Positions 36,401 through 50,800 of a stretch of 64,000 bases of DNA are shown here, piece by piece (positions within the stretch are counted from its first letter, which is position 1; the number at the start of each line of letters is the position of its first letter). The notes beneath the pieces are model-generated. The model did not search any database. It was not told the origin of the DNA and worked only from the letters and a program-made list of their open reading frames with translations. The position numbers and the translations under genes are program-made. Where the stretch lies: the NCBI GenBank assembly GCA_022496805.1, contig CM040094.1:2999501-3063500 (forward strand), in the 5' to 3' direction. Source of the stretch: Pohlia nutans (lineage: Eukaryota; Streptophyta; Bryopsida; Bryales; Mniaceae).

Positions 36401-39400
36401 TATTTTGAGACAAAATTTAAATTGATAACATAGTCTTTTAGTTTTTTTTGTTAGTGGTATAAGATCTTTAAGGAGGTACAAGCAAGACATTATAGGGAGT
36501 CCTTTTGATAAATCATACCGATTAATCATACTTAGAGAGATCTCCTCATATTTATCTTGCAGGCCTCCTAATGATCAATCTCCTTATGCTATTGTCTAAA
36601 TATTTTTGAAACAATTTAATTTTAGTGAACACCATGTTTAATTTATGGATATTACTCAATTAAATTTTTTTGCCACTTCAATGTGGGTACTAATTGGTAG
36701 AACTTTACTCAACAAATTTCTCGATGTACAAATTAACCTCATTAGAACCTATTGCAATAGAGGTAGTAAGTAAACATGGTTACATCTCAAAATCTTGTTC
36801 TTTTTTAGCATTATAATGTCCTTTTGTAGACCTTTATTTGAAAAAAAATTCAAGTGATACAAAAGTAGAGCATTGTTATGAAAATTGAGTCTTGTCTTTC
36901 ATAACAAGGCTCTACATTCACGTTACCTAGTCCATTTTGTGCAAAAAGATAGATACTCCAATCCTCTTTTGAGGCCAAAGTGAATATTAAAGTGTGTGTT
37001 TGTCTTGACAATGAGTGAGTGCCTACCGAATAAATAGCCATTGGTGCAAGACTATTCTTCCCTTTTGAGAATAGAGATTATAGTGATCGGTAACCAATAA
37101 TTATGTCATTGTATGCACATATTAAAGTTATTCGTAAAGTCACCTTGAATTTGAAGAATATTAATTTCTTTTTGCTTTATTATACTCTTATTTATTCACT
37201 CCAAATCATTAAAAGGTGTGGAAAATCTTGGTGGTTTACCATTACTAAATGAGTAGGAGATGAGTAAGAGCTTGGTGATCTTCAAAACTTTTTTAGCACT
37301 CAGAAAGGAGCTAAAAAAGTTTTGAAGATCACCAAGCTCTTACACACCTTTTCCACACCTAATAATGATAGGCCACCAAGATCTTCCATACCCTTTAATC
37401 ATTTGGAGTGAATATATAAGAGTATAATAAAACAAAATATGTGGTATCTTCTTTAAACTTTGATGGACTATAAATCATACATCATTGCCGTTACTGTGAA
37501 TCAGAGAATTAGTGTGAGATTTCCCACCAATCCTCAATTACCGTGAGACCTTACACACAATCCTCACTACTCACTTTAAGAATTCTCAATTACTTCGAGT
37601 CACACTTTGTCCTAGTAATACCACAATTACTGTGACTCAAATACTGAATTGTTGATAATTATTTACCTGAATCATGTTTGCACGTAATCCTTTGGGTGAT
37701 TCATTTGTCATTTTCACTCCATTTTGGAGAATGGCAACTGGAAATTGGTCGGACGGATAGCTGGTGAGCCACAGCCGGAACATCACATTGGTCGTCTCCG
37801 GAGTGAGTTCCTCGCAGATCTTTTCCAAAGAAGGCATCCATGAAGGCGCCAGGTGACAATTCTGCAGCACCACCCAATCCCCACTTCTCGTTCCGTTTGA
37901 AATCAACTCTGCTGCCTTTGGACCTTGTCCTTGGCCCAGCGAGATCGTGATGACCTGTGTATTAACCCCCAAAGGACCCAAGGATTCATGGTTTTAAAAT
38001 GACAAGTTTAAACGATCATATTCTAAAAATTATAATTTGAATGGGACCAAATTTTATATCACTGGAATTAGTGAATTATATTACATATGTTGAATTAAAA
38101 CTAAAATAAAAATAACAAAAAATAATCTACTCAAAATCACAAGAAAAGACAAGAGCCACCTGGTGGCCTTATGGTCTTTTAGGGGTTAATAGTTCATTCA
38201 AACCAACCTGGGCATTAATAGTGAGAAATTAATTTTGCTGTAATCGTCGTATTTGTTAAAATAGGAAAATTTTAAGAAATTGGCACTTAATTAGACACCT
38301 CATGATATCCTAGCTTTTATGCAATTTTGGTGCTCTGGAACATGTCGTTTGAACCCCTAAAGGACCAAGAAGCTCAAATTGGGTCTTGTGTTATTCTAAG
38401 CAGTTTTGAGTAGGTCTTATGTGAAACTCCTTAGTTTTACTATGTCATTATTGGTTTTAATGACTCACTAACACTAGAAGGAAACGTGTCATTTTTCACT
38501 TACTATAAATGAAAAAGAAATGAAATGGCACTAGGCACATGGGCTGTGTTAGTGCTGATGAGCAGTTTTGGTCACAAGAAGACAAAAACGTAAGTATAAT
38601 ATTTTGATACTATTCACTATTCCCACGAAATGAGGAATGAAAGACGACAAGTTTGCTACTAGTGTAAGGACTTTTTAAAATGCATTACATTCTCTTGAAT
38701 AGATCATATATTTGATCTCACGTGGTTTTCTAAATTTTCGACAATGACCCCCTCGTGATGTTGTAGCGTACCTCATGGGCATCCTCTTCAGCATACTTAA
38801 GTAGAGCTGCCATGGGATCAGAGCCCGGAGACAGCATAAAAATCAAGGGGATGAGGGCAGTGGAGTCTCCGAATGCGCCGGCCAAGTTGAACCCCGGAGG
38901 CTCGATATACCGTTGCCCCATGGCGTCAAGCAGGTAGCTATTGACAGCACCTACGAGTTTGTCCGGTCGCAATACGCGGATGACAAGAAGCCTCTGGAAA
39001 ATAGACAGTCTTGTTGGCCAATTCTCCGGCATCAGTTCGTTGTAAGGCTCTTGGCAGTTGTAAAAGCCTTGCCAACCTGCAGCATTTTTGGTGAACGAGT
39101 CGGACAATCCCTGCCATCAATCGAGTTTGCAGTGTCAACAAAAGTAGTACATTCATGGTAATAGGAGCCAACATAAGTGTAATCATATTTCTATGAACTA
39201 TTAAGCAATAACTATATCATTTGAATTTAGAATGCAATATAAATTATTTTTTACATATATTATATGTCATTCTGACATATACCAAATTTTGACGATGTTT
39301 GAGTGATTATTTGTACTTCAAAAGAACTAAAATATGGCTGTAACCAGTTCTTAATAAGGATTAATAAAAATGTTCTTCATATTTTGCAAAATGTTCTTAA

Positions 39401-41854
39401 TTTTTTTTTAATATTTACATATATTGAAGATATCATATCCTAAGCACTCATCAAGAGTCCTTAGATTTGAGCACCGTTGGCTCCTATTACCATGAATGCA
39501 CCCCAACTCGTACCGAATGTATGAGAAGACCTCACTGATTTTTATCGATTTTCATGCGACATTTGATATTTCATGGGTTTGTACATATTTCACACGGATA
39601 TTGCGCTAATTCTGCACTGAGTTCACACGGCTTCTACATTCACTCAAGATTTTGTTATTAACAAAGTGCAGAATCCATGCGGAATTAGCGCAAAGTCCGT
39701 GCAAAAATGTACAAACCCGTGAAATATTGAATGTCGCACAAAAATTGTTTAAAATCCATGGGGTCTTAAATCCCCTTTGAAAGGAAAAGTACTACACTAA
39801 ATAGGTAGATTAGTGTTAGATAATTATAAGATTTGAAAATATTATAGATTTTTACTCTCGACAAATTTTTTTACCAAAGACATTGATTCCAATACTATTG
39901 AAAGATCCCCATCTTGACCAATATAGAGGGTAAAAAAATTGGTCAACAGTAAAAACTTACAACATGTTTATGTAAATTAGTGTATCTAACACTAATCTAC
40001 CTATTTAGTGTAGTAGGAAATGTATCGCTTTTCACTTACTATAAATGAAAAAGAAATGAAACCACGCCAGGCACATGGGTTGTGTCAATGTTGATGAGTA
40101 GTTTTGGTCACAAGAAGATAGAAATATACTAGGTATAATATTCCGGTACTGTTCACTATTCCCACAAAGTGGGGAATGAAAAACGACAAATCTGCTACTA
40201 GTGAAGTAGCGGCGGCGGGAGTGACGAGTTCAATGAAGCGTACCACGAATGCTGGCAACTTGGAGAGCCAGACCATTTCGTTCCAGAGCTTGTCGGAGAG
40301 CCATTTGGAAGGGTTGGGCTCGGGGACTTTGGCGGTGGAGGAAGGGCCAGCGAGGAAGAATTGCCACTCGTCGGGATCCAAGGTCCCCTCGCGAGTCATG
40401 TTGGTGGAATTGAGGAGCAATGACAGCAGCATCTTGTCTTTCTCGAACAGGCTTCGTGACAAGTTGCAATACAGCAGGTACTGGAAATAGTCATTCAAGA
40501 TCGCGATTCGCTTCGGAAGGTCCTTGGATTTCTCCGACTTCACCATTGCGGAATTGAACAACGTCAGGTACCTGTAGGAACAACATCTTCAGGTCACTTC
40601 CAAATATTACGTAACAACGTGTAAACAAAGATAGGTTCCAAATAAATCTTTGAAGGTAAATTTTATAAACGATTTACATTAATATAGGATGCTCAAAATT
40701 GGTTACAAGAATAAAAATGAGAATAATCTCAAAATATTACTAATTACACTAAGGATTACTTTTAATTTTGAGGGTACTTTTAAATACCCTTTGTTCACAC
40801 GTGATACTCAAAAGATACAAAGAGTGACCTCTCCAAGTCACCACTTGCATCAAACAATCGTGTACAGTATGTATATCGCAAATCTAGATTCACCATAGAT
40901 TTTAGATTTTTTTATAGTGGAGTAATTATTTATTTAGGATAACATTCAGTAGCATGCATTGTCCTTGCCTTGGCTCTAGAGTAGATGATGTGGAATATTC
41001 CATACCCAACAGAACTAAATCAGTAGTTGAGTGGACAAGTGGAGGCTCAAGGTGATGAGAGCACTGTGCATGAAGGAAAAGCAATGGGCATGAAGGCTAC
41101 TGAATTTTATGAGGGTTTAGATTCATAATGCCCACACTTGAAGTCATCCCAACACTCGAATGGACACATTGAAGCATCTAAATAAGGCACGCTTCCTATT
41201 ATTGATGACTCAATTTCTATTGAATCTTGTTGGTCCTTCAATTGTATGTGAGAGGATTTTAACTTTAACAACGTAATTATGAAGTTTCAAGCCAAAATAA
41301 TTTGAAATTTCATAATTCACATGAGACCAAATTTTATACCACCAGAAGAATATGTTTTTCATTCTCCGTTTCATAAGAATAGTGAACATTGCCTGAATAT
41401 TATGCTTATATTTCTGTCTTCTTGTGACCAAATCCACTCACCAACACTGACACAGCCCATATGCCTGACACAGTTTCATTCCTTTTTCATTTATAATAAG
41501 TGAAAAACGACATAATTCCTACTAGTGGAACAAACAGACTTCATAGTGGAAGTTGTGCGAGCACATGTGCACACCGCATGAAATATATCTCGGGGGGTGC
41601 ACTCTACATTATGTTTGAGAATCACGTGCGTTCATGACCCCTTCTAAAAACCCCCTAGTATACGAGAGGTTATATGTCTAAATACCTTTGTATACAGATA
41701 TATTCCGTTTTAAATATATGTTTAGTGTAAGTATACGTGAATATTTTTAGTTCTAAATGTGTTTATTGTATGTATACAAAATACGACAGTGTTCAAATTA
41801 ATACCCCTTTTGTGCACTCACGTATACTCCTACATGTTTAGTACAGTGCACCCC

Positions 41855-41888
<34 letters not shown>

Positions 41889-44800
41889 AATATGCAATTA
41901 CATAGTGTGATATTAGAGAGGGACCTTACCAAGTGAGTGAATACTGGTACATAGGATCAATGTTGGCAAGGGAGGAGACGGTGAAGAAAAGAGCGGACAC
42001 GTGCTGAGCGACCGGGACGTAGCCCAAGCGAGCTGTGTCAATTTTGGCTTCGGTGACCACGGCAATCTTCTGCTTCTCGGAGATCTCCATGGACAGAACT
42101 TTGGACGAAGAAATGATGTTGATGGCCGTCTCATCTTCTAGAATATTCCCTTCAGCACTTGACAATACCTGCCATTATGGGTAGAAGCACAAATTAATAA
42201 GCCAGCCCTGCTCACTTAATAGAGTCTTTAATGGCATATTCTGATGCTCAATCATTGAATGGGTTCTTATTCATCAAAATATGAAGTGATTATAAATACA
42301 ATTTTGTTCTTTTAATATTCACTATCTTCATAAGATGCTTACATTTTTACCTATGTGGTATGTTTTTTACTATAAAACATTATTGTATATATATATTTCA
42401 AATTTCAAATTAGATCTTATAGTTATTATAAAGATTCTTCAAAATAAGCACTAGTTACATTCAAAGTGGCTCATTGACTCATGCTTCTACCCTTCTATCG
42501 TTGCATACAGAACCCCAACTTACATTGCTTAGCACTTGTGAGAATTCACCCTCGCAACCGAGAAATAGTTACTCAAAAGTTTGACATTCATGGCTTGCAA
42601 TAGAGCAGTGACCAACACATGCCTTCTTTGTGTAGATTTGGGTACCTCTCACTTGATATGAGCTCAAGATCGAATTTTTTCTTTTTTTTAAATTGCTTTT
42701 TCAAGGATGTTAAAGTAGCTCTTCGAGTGATTGATACTCTCTCTGTCCTACTTGAGAAATGGTCTATAATAGTAGTATGTAGTTTTTGTGTCACTCTCAT
42801 TGTTCCTCCCGTTTGAAGTGGATAGGGTTCACATTTGAAGTATAAAACATAGGACAATTATTCCAGACAGAGGAAGTACTTTGAATATTCTACTTACATG
42901 GACAACTAGAGTTACTAGTGCTCAAAAAGGCTGTTACAATTTTAATTTTTAAAATTTCCTGTACCATTCTTTACTAGTTCCTTAACCTTAATACTAAAAA
43001 TTCGAAGTTTCTCTTTAACGATAGTTGCAAATAATTGCGTTTTGTGAAATTTTGGGCTCATCTTCAAATAAGAAAATGTGCAAAGTAGGAAGTACCTCTA
43101 TAATCCGGTCTTCAGTTTCTTTCAGTTGCTTAGCATTCTCAGCACCCTGCAACACTAGCTGCGTTTTCTCTTCCTCCAAGTCAGGTCTCTCATGCTTCAC
43201 AGCCTCGCCCAACAACTGGTCTTGTAAACCCTCCGGTGTAATCATAAAATTCAACAGTGTAACCTTCACTGCAACCTGCACAAAAAACAACTCATTAGCA
43301 ATCTATACCAGTCCTTTTGGACACATGTAACACGAGTAGAAATTCTGTTCAATGCGACTTCTCTTTAACCTTTAAAGGGTTGATGGGGATAGTAGATACA
43401 TTGGCATACATTTGACATTTTTGTAAATAGAAATTTTCAAATTAAGACCCCAATAGCTCACTAAAATCATGTTGATATGAATTAAAACCTCACTTTTGAT
43501 CTTAACCTCCAAACGTCTGAATGTGCCGTGATGACTAGTAGTATACAGTGTATTTTGGTTGGATTTGGAATGAATTCACACCTTTAATGGGTTTGAGTTC
43601 AGAAGAGAAGTTGAAATTTAAATCAATGTGGTTATAGTGAGCTATTAAGATCCCAATTTAGAGTTTTATGTTGGTAGCAAATTTCAATTATACAACAACA
43701 TATATACTATCCCCATGGGGCGTTTAAGGGTTAAACTCATAGGAGGTGTGGAACCATCCCAAATAAAATGGCATATTGTTGTATAGTACTGGTCGGAAAG
43801 GGCTCTCTGGACCTTTAAGGGTTAATGACTACATTCCGTTGTGACTTGTTCATAGTGACTGAAATTGTGATTTGTACCTCAGGAAAGTAATGTGGATTGC
43901 GCAGTTTAGTGGTGATGTAGAACTTGAACTTGGGATTGTACTCAAGGATGTTATCACCGAGCTTGATCTGGTACGAGCCACCGGCTTTGAAGATAGCTTT
44001 CTTGAGGACGGGTTCTAAGGCAGGATCAAGCTCTTCAAGCACGTTCTCAAGGAGCAAAGGGAAGCCAAATTGAAGGCAAGCTTCCAGCTTACGCATGAAG
44101 TCTCCGTCGCTCAGCTTCATGGTTTGTAGGTTGTTCGCTTTCTCTTTGTTCTGCAGGCCTCAAACATTGGAGAAAATATCAGAGATTTTGGACCCCAAGT
44201 AATTTTCTTCATTGAAATATGAGACAAACTTTCACATTCGTTTTGCACAATAAGACAAACTTTCAAATTCGTATTGCACGATTGAAAAAAACAAAAATAG
44301 AATTGATACAAGGGCAATGGTTTGATATGGGTACCCCGAAAAGCCCTTTTAACTATTAAACCAGCCCCTATGGCAACTTCATGCATAACATTCAATAGCC
44401 TCTGTGAGTGCTGCCTCTCTCCAATAGAATGATGTGGAATATCCCACATCGTTTCATCCTCCCAATGAAATGATGTGGGATATTCCACATCAAATTAGTA
44501 GCTATGGGGGCACGTGGCAGTAAGTAAGAGCAATCAACCATGGTGAACAATAATCAAAAGCACTCATTCAATCACAATTCAACAGTGATTTGTAATTATT
44601 TGTTCGATTCACTCACAATTCAACATTGTTTTGTAATTGTTTATTTGATTCAATAGTTTGTTCAATTACAAATCACTAGTCACTCCATATGTAAAGGTGG
44701 ATGAAACTAAAAGGCACCCTCTCGGAAGGCTACTGAATGTTATGTGAGTATAGAAAATCAAAACCACATCTAGTCAATTCATATTTTAATTTAATTATTT

Positions 44801-47800
44801 AAAGAGGGAGTCATTCAAAGTTGCCAAAGTTGCCATAGGGACTGATTTAAAAGTTAAAGGGCTTTTTGAGATACCCATATCAGACTACAAAAGAAATAGT
44901 AAGAGCTTACTCTAATCCATTTATTCGCCTGGCCCTGAGGATCAATGAGCAAAGGCCACCGCCGCGCAACGCTCATGATGATGGCATTGTCAATGGAGAA
45001 GTTGTCATTGGGGAGGCCAGAGATCACCCAGTCACGAATGGTGACGGGGTCGCCCAAGATCTTGGCTAATGAAAACTCCTCGGAGCACGGGATCTCGTAG
45101 CCTCGACACGCCGTGTCCCAATCCTTGAGTGTGGATTCGCGGTACGCGATGCTCACCGCACCAAGGTAGGCGATGTATCCCGACGACAGAAGCACGTCTC
45201 CCATGAGGTTGATGTACTGCACTCCCAAGTCTTTTATGATTTGCGTCCACCTCACCTTCTCGCCTCCTAGCCCATTGATGAGCTGTGCTGCCCTTGTCAG
45301 TTTCTGCACCATGCCACATCAATCAGCACCATCATAAGAAACCCATGTTTTGCATGACACATTTCAGGTGACGTAAGATGTTTTCACATCAATCAGCACC
45401 ATCATAAGAAACCCATGTTTTGCATGACACATTTCAGGTGACGTAAGATGTTTTCATGTTAAGAATAATATCAATCAGTGGTTTTGGTCATAACGAGACA
45501 AAAGTTCTCTGTCCTTTCTCCATTTCAGGGAGTGAAATGCAACAAGGTTTCTAGTAGTGTTATCATCCCAAATGCAACAAGGTTTCTAGTAGTGTTATCA
45601 TCCCATGGAGGTAGCCATTTAGCATAGCCGGCTTGGTTGTGGATGAAAACATTAATGACAAAGATCTCTACCAATATGGATGGTTGAATGGGTTATGAAT
45701 TGTCATGCACTACGTAACTCAAATCTTGAGCCTTGTTGTGGAAAATAGTATGCAAGCAAATGTACTTTTTACACAACCAATTCAAGCTCCACATTTGAGA
45801 TTTGAATTACCTAATATAATCTCAACGAGTACACTACGATCTTAGGTGAATTAAGGCGAAGAAAGCAAATCTACATGCCACTACAAAGAGAAGGTGTCGC
45901 TTTCCACTCGGTAGGTGAGTCAAACAGTGCCACTTCGCAATCACTACCTAGGCGCTGAGGATTTTATGAGTGCGATTCGTCACGTAGGACAAGTGTGCAC
46001 AATGAACTCTTATACTTTTTTGAGTGAGAAGCGACGCCTTTTCTAGTAGTGTGCAAATACAAGACTAGCACTGAAAAATCCAGACTGAGCCACTAATAGT
46101 CCCGTTTTAGACAATTGTGGTGCCCTTCCACTGCTTTACGTGGTGAAAAACGACACCTTGTTCTATTAGTATGAAGAAGTACGGAAAATTTATTACATTT
46201 TCGCAATTCAGCACTTCAGCTTCAAGAGCGGCTTTCTCTTCTCCTTTTTGGCGTAGTTGCTCTTGCAGCCCCGCGAGCTTCTCCTCCACTTGTTTCAAAA
46301 TGGCTTTCTTTGCAGCCAGGGCTGCCTGCAGTTCCTCAAACTCAGCAGTTGCAGCAGCCAGCTTCGCCTTTTTTGGTGCCACGATCTGAGTCAACCCACA
46401 CAGTTGGTCAATTCTGTCTAATATTCGTACATCACATTCAAAAACGATACAAAACACTGATTGTCCTTGGGCCTAAAATGTTGTTTCAACCAAAAACTGA
46501 GAGAATTGTTGTTTCAACCAACAAAATCCTCCCCAAAATGTTGTTAAAAAAGAATTTGCATTTCAATGTTGTTTCAACCAAACATTTGGTAGTCTTTACA
46601 ATTTGAGATGTTTTAATGGAGACTAGAACAAAGCCCATTGCAATGCAATATTTAGTACCATGCTTGAGTTAATTTTTCCCCGCTATGCATTACCCAAAAG
46701 CATTTGGATCAATTCATGACCCATTTTGTGATAGTGCTCATTTAATAATATAGATTTTCACGAGTTACCAAACATAATATTTCTGAACTCCCCATGTTAC
46801 GTTCCTTTCAATTTGAAGATGCAAGTGAGCCAACGTGATAAGAGAAGACAGCAAGAAAACTTGTCTAAATTCAATGATCCACCTCGGGGATGCACTCTAC
46901 ATTGTGTTTGAGAATCATGTGCGTTCATAACCCCCTTCTAAAAAACCCCCACGTATAAGAGGGATTATACGTTTAAAAACCTTTGTATACAGATTTATAA
47001 TTTGATCCTAAATATATGTTTAATGTAAGTATACGTAAATATTTTCAGTTGTGCATATGTTTATTGTATGTATACGTAATTCAAAACAAATCATGTTTAC
47101 ATGTCCTTTGAATTAATACACCTTCTGTGCACTCACGTATACTTGTATGTGTTTAGTACAGTGCATGCACAGTGTTATTGTAAACAAAAAAGAATGTTAT
47201 GTATACATACGAATGTTGTGCACTAAATGTATTTCTTCAATAGACATGCATCAGAAAAGTTGGGCCAAATTATTTTGGTGCCATTTTGACACCAAAGGCC
47301 GCATACAAGTCATTTAATAAGTCATTTAATCCACACTAGGTTGGTATGGAGGTTAACACCAAATTATCTTAATTGCATTTCAGTGCACCATCATGGCACC
47401 ATGTTCACATGCCTTCAAGTTCTTGATGTGCAGAAAAAAAAAAAAAAACTAAGCGTATGGCTTGATGCATTTGAATGTGTACCTTGTTGACTTTGTCATA
47501 GCTTTCCATGGCACGAATCCAGCAGCAAAGCCCGTACGCTGCTTTGGAGGCTTTTTTGACGGTGGCAGGCTCAAAATTGGGATCAGCAATGTAGGGTCGA
47601 ATCTGGACCATGAGAGCCTCGGACATGTTGTCCTTGTCGTAGGTCTTGAGAGACGCCAGGAAATTGTTGTCAGCCAACATCTGCTGCGCTGGCCCCCAGT
47701 AATCTATCATCTTTGATCCGGGTTTGTTCGGATCTGGAATCTTCCTATATGCCACCTGCCATTGCAAAGCAAACCATTAATTATCTTATATGCATGATAA

Positions 47801-50800
47801 AATATAATTCTTTTTCTGAAAGCAATCAATTTTTGTTCAAGATTATCTCACTTCACTTTGACGTTACTAATTGCAAATGTTGGGGGAATGGCCTGATATG
47901 AATACCACTTTTATGCGTTTCACATAGTGTGACTTATGTCTAACTCATTTCATGTGTGCTAGAAATTCCGTCTTTAACATCATGTACATAGTTGGAGCCA
48001 TTCTGTCTGTGACACCCTCTAATTTTTGTAATTTTCCAATGCTTTTTCTTACCAAAAAGATGTTTCACAAAAATCATATTATTTTTGAGGGGGTACCTAT
48101 ATCAGGCCATCACCCTGTTACAGATTATTTTATAATTGGCATGCAATATATCTAGTAAGAATTTGGTTCTTTACAACTGGTCCATTGTGACTTAAATGGT
48201 CCAAAACGACTCTTCTATAAAGGAATCGAGTCATTTAATTTGGACCATTTAAGTCACAATGGACAAGTTGTAAACTTAAGGACCAAATTCCTACTAGCTA
48301 TCTATAACTACAATTATTTTGTGACGGTCAAGATTGTAGAAATAATTGAGATTATTGCAACCATCAATCACAACCCTTGCTTCTTTCTCCTCCTAAAGCG
48401 TAGGAAAATGTAATCTCACCAAAATTAAGGTTTGATAACCCTTATTTATTGAATCAATTTCTTGACAAATGCTAAACACTACAGATAGTTGAATCATCTA
48501 CATACACTCACGGTTGTTAAACTACATACTAAAATGCAGGTTTCTTTTATTCAAAAACATTAGTTGCAGTACTTAAAAAACCAGACACATAATTGCAATA
48601 CAAACCCCACTAGTTGTAGACATGATTTAGGTAAGCCATAAAAATTGTTTGTGTTTACCCCTTTCATGATACAACAGGCCTCCATTACAAGCTTGACAGC
48701 TGCAGGAGGATTCTTCATGGCCTTGACTTCAGTGATATCAGCTTTTGTAAGGGTATCCAACGCAGCGAGGGCAGCATTCAACATGGGCATCGCCTGAGCG
48801 AAGAAACCAAAAATAAGCAGTTAATCTTTTCTAGAATCTCAAATTATTGGTTAACCCTTAAAAGGTCCAGATTGGCCATTCCGGCCAATGTACACGACCG
48901 TATTTCATTGTATTTGGAATGGTTCTACACCTCCTATGAGTATTGTATCAAAAGTAAAATTAAAATTCATGTCTACATGGTCTTAAAAGCTATTGGGATC
49001 TCAATTTGGAACTTTCTACTCATAACAAATGTTAAATATACGGCAACGTATCTACTATTCCCTAAATCCTTCAAGGGTTAAAAATAATGTATCAGTGGCT
49101 AAACATATAACATTGCTCTATGACTTATTACTCCCTTGTGGCTACTTCTATTGGCATACATCTTTTATCCGTGCTCATGTGTTTGTTTCCCTCCACAAAA
49201 TTATAAACATTATACAAATAAAGACTTTCTACCATTGGGTTGTCATTCATCTCCTACGAGTTCTTACTCGGGGAAATCACTTGGTATAAATTTTGGTATA
49301 CAGGAGCGAACAAAGGGTATTTAATGGGGGGCTATGAAATAATTGGAATATTGTATTATTTATAGTATATATTTAGGGTATTTTCATGGTATATTCTAAG
49401 AATATTCTCAATTTGGTTTTAAAACACCCTATACTGCTTTTAAAAATTAATTAATTTTATCTGAAATGAATAAAAGACACCCTGTATTTGTTCTCTCATT
49501 TTTGACAGTGAGTTCTTACCACAGCGAGCTCAGCCTCACAATCATCCTTGATGGCTTTGGCCTCTGCTGCTTTAACATTTGCAATTGCTTCCTCTGCCTC
49601 GACGATGGCACGAGTGGCTTCTACTTCCTTGGTATCTCTGTCAATTTGTGCCAGGAGTATGTTGGTGTCTTCCGCTGTCTTGAGCAGAATAGGCTGAAGA
49701 TCTTCCAATTCCTGCTTCATGACAGTCACTTGGCCCTCCGCGAAGAACACCTTCTCCAATCCCATCTGCAGGTCCACCCATGGATGTTATTTGCATTACA
49801 ATCCAAAGAGATGTTCATATTCGTTAAAACAAAATATTTCAGAGCACCAAAATTGTGACAGAGAGCTCTAAAAACTAGGGCTGGTGTAGATCTAAGGTTC
49901 TAAGCAGTCAATTTCTTGAAATTCCCACATTTTAATGAACACGACAATAGAGACAAACGTCACGATTTGAAACTGGATCTAGAAAATAACAGACTTGACA
50001 TTAACTCAAAAATATAACTTTGTTGCTTGTTTTGACTTTTGACTTTTTTGACAAACTGACCTCCAAAAAATACAAACAATGTAACCAATGTGCAGTCTAC
50101 CTTTCCATCCATCCACGAGCTGGGGTCTTCATGCATGAAAGAGATGTACAAAGAGGGATGAGTGCACACATGCGGGTCATCCAAGTTTTCACTTGCCAAT
50201 AAAAATGGGTAAATACCGACGGACCATAGTAAGATGATGATGAGGAATACTCTTGACATTCTCCTCAGGAGCAAGGCGGAGGTAAGGTAGAGGGCTCATA
50301 AACCGATCAAATTTCAGTTGAACAAGTTCCTCATGGAGTGTTCAAAAGAGTTTTTTTTGGAGAATGTGCAAACTTTGTTGGAGAGCATTGATGATGGAAT
50401 CAAAATTTTCCAATTTTTCTTTACTTAGTTATGAATTTTGGAAGGTGATGTCATCGGTGTTCCTTAAACCGATCAAGCTGTGGTATACATTTGAGGGTGG
50501 GCTTGAAGGCTAGAATCTTCTTTCTAAGAAGATTGGTCCTGCACGGATTATGAGCCCTCTACCTTAGCATTAGCTACTGAATGTTATGGTTTTATTACCG
50601 AATATCTGTTTCTGACCCGGTCGACCTCTTTGCGCTTGAGGTGAAGAAGATCTTTGTATGTTGCCAAGAGCTCTAGGTACGAGGTGGGCGTCACGTATAT
50701 GTAGCGGCCTTGTTCCTGAAGGAAAGCAGCAGACAAAGCCGAGCCTCGCGTATGAAACCTCATGCACATATCTCGTACTGCCAAGTGATATTTCTTGTCG

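Larger units (their letters stand above)
30429..39110 (-). other. Dynein exons 25-31: AAA6 and C-terminal domain to stop
   Basis: Exons 38772-39110, 37667-37954, 35783-36025, 34687-34995, 33038-33226, 31713-32168 and 30429-30659, residues 1930-2613. Landmarks are [113 protein letters not shown], and the closing [19 protein letters not shown] and [14 protein letters not shown]. The stop TAG is at 30429-30431. AATAAA on the minus strand at 30192-30197 could serve poly(A) addition (weak). Confidence 0.92.
40244..45303 (-). other. Dynein exons 20-24: AAA5 and entry to AAA6
   Basis: Exons 44911-45303, 43878-44150, 43096-43275, 41930-42168 and 40244-40571, residues 1459-1929. Landmarks are [95 protein letters not shown] and MYQYSLTW. 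No catalytic P-loop is expected in AAA5. The exon 23/24 junction restores the tryptophan of SLTW from split bases, which supports both borders. Confidence 0.9.

Noticed and set aside
37167..37437. Intrinsic-type terminator or CRISPR-like hairpin
   Set aside because: It lies in an intron of a eukaryotic gene and its outer arms show that it is a foldback repeat. There are no spaced direct repeats.
40200..40243. Extension of dynein exon 24 past FVVRFIEL
   Set aside because: The donor GTACGC at 40238-40243 joins LPAFV to GLSDSF as in related dyneins. The extension would run into a CACTA-like element.
46171..46389. Plus-strand frame rich in Ser/Ala/Phe
   Set aside because: It is the antisense of coiled coil 2 in dynein exon 19. 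The minus strand has the heptads and valid splice sites.
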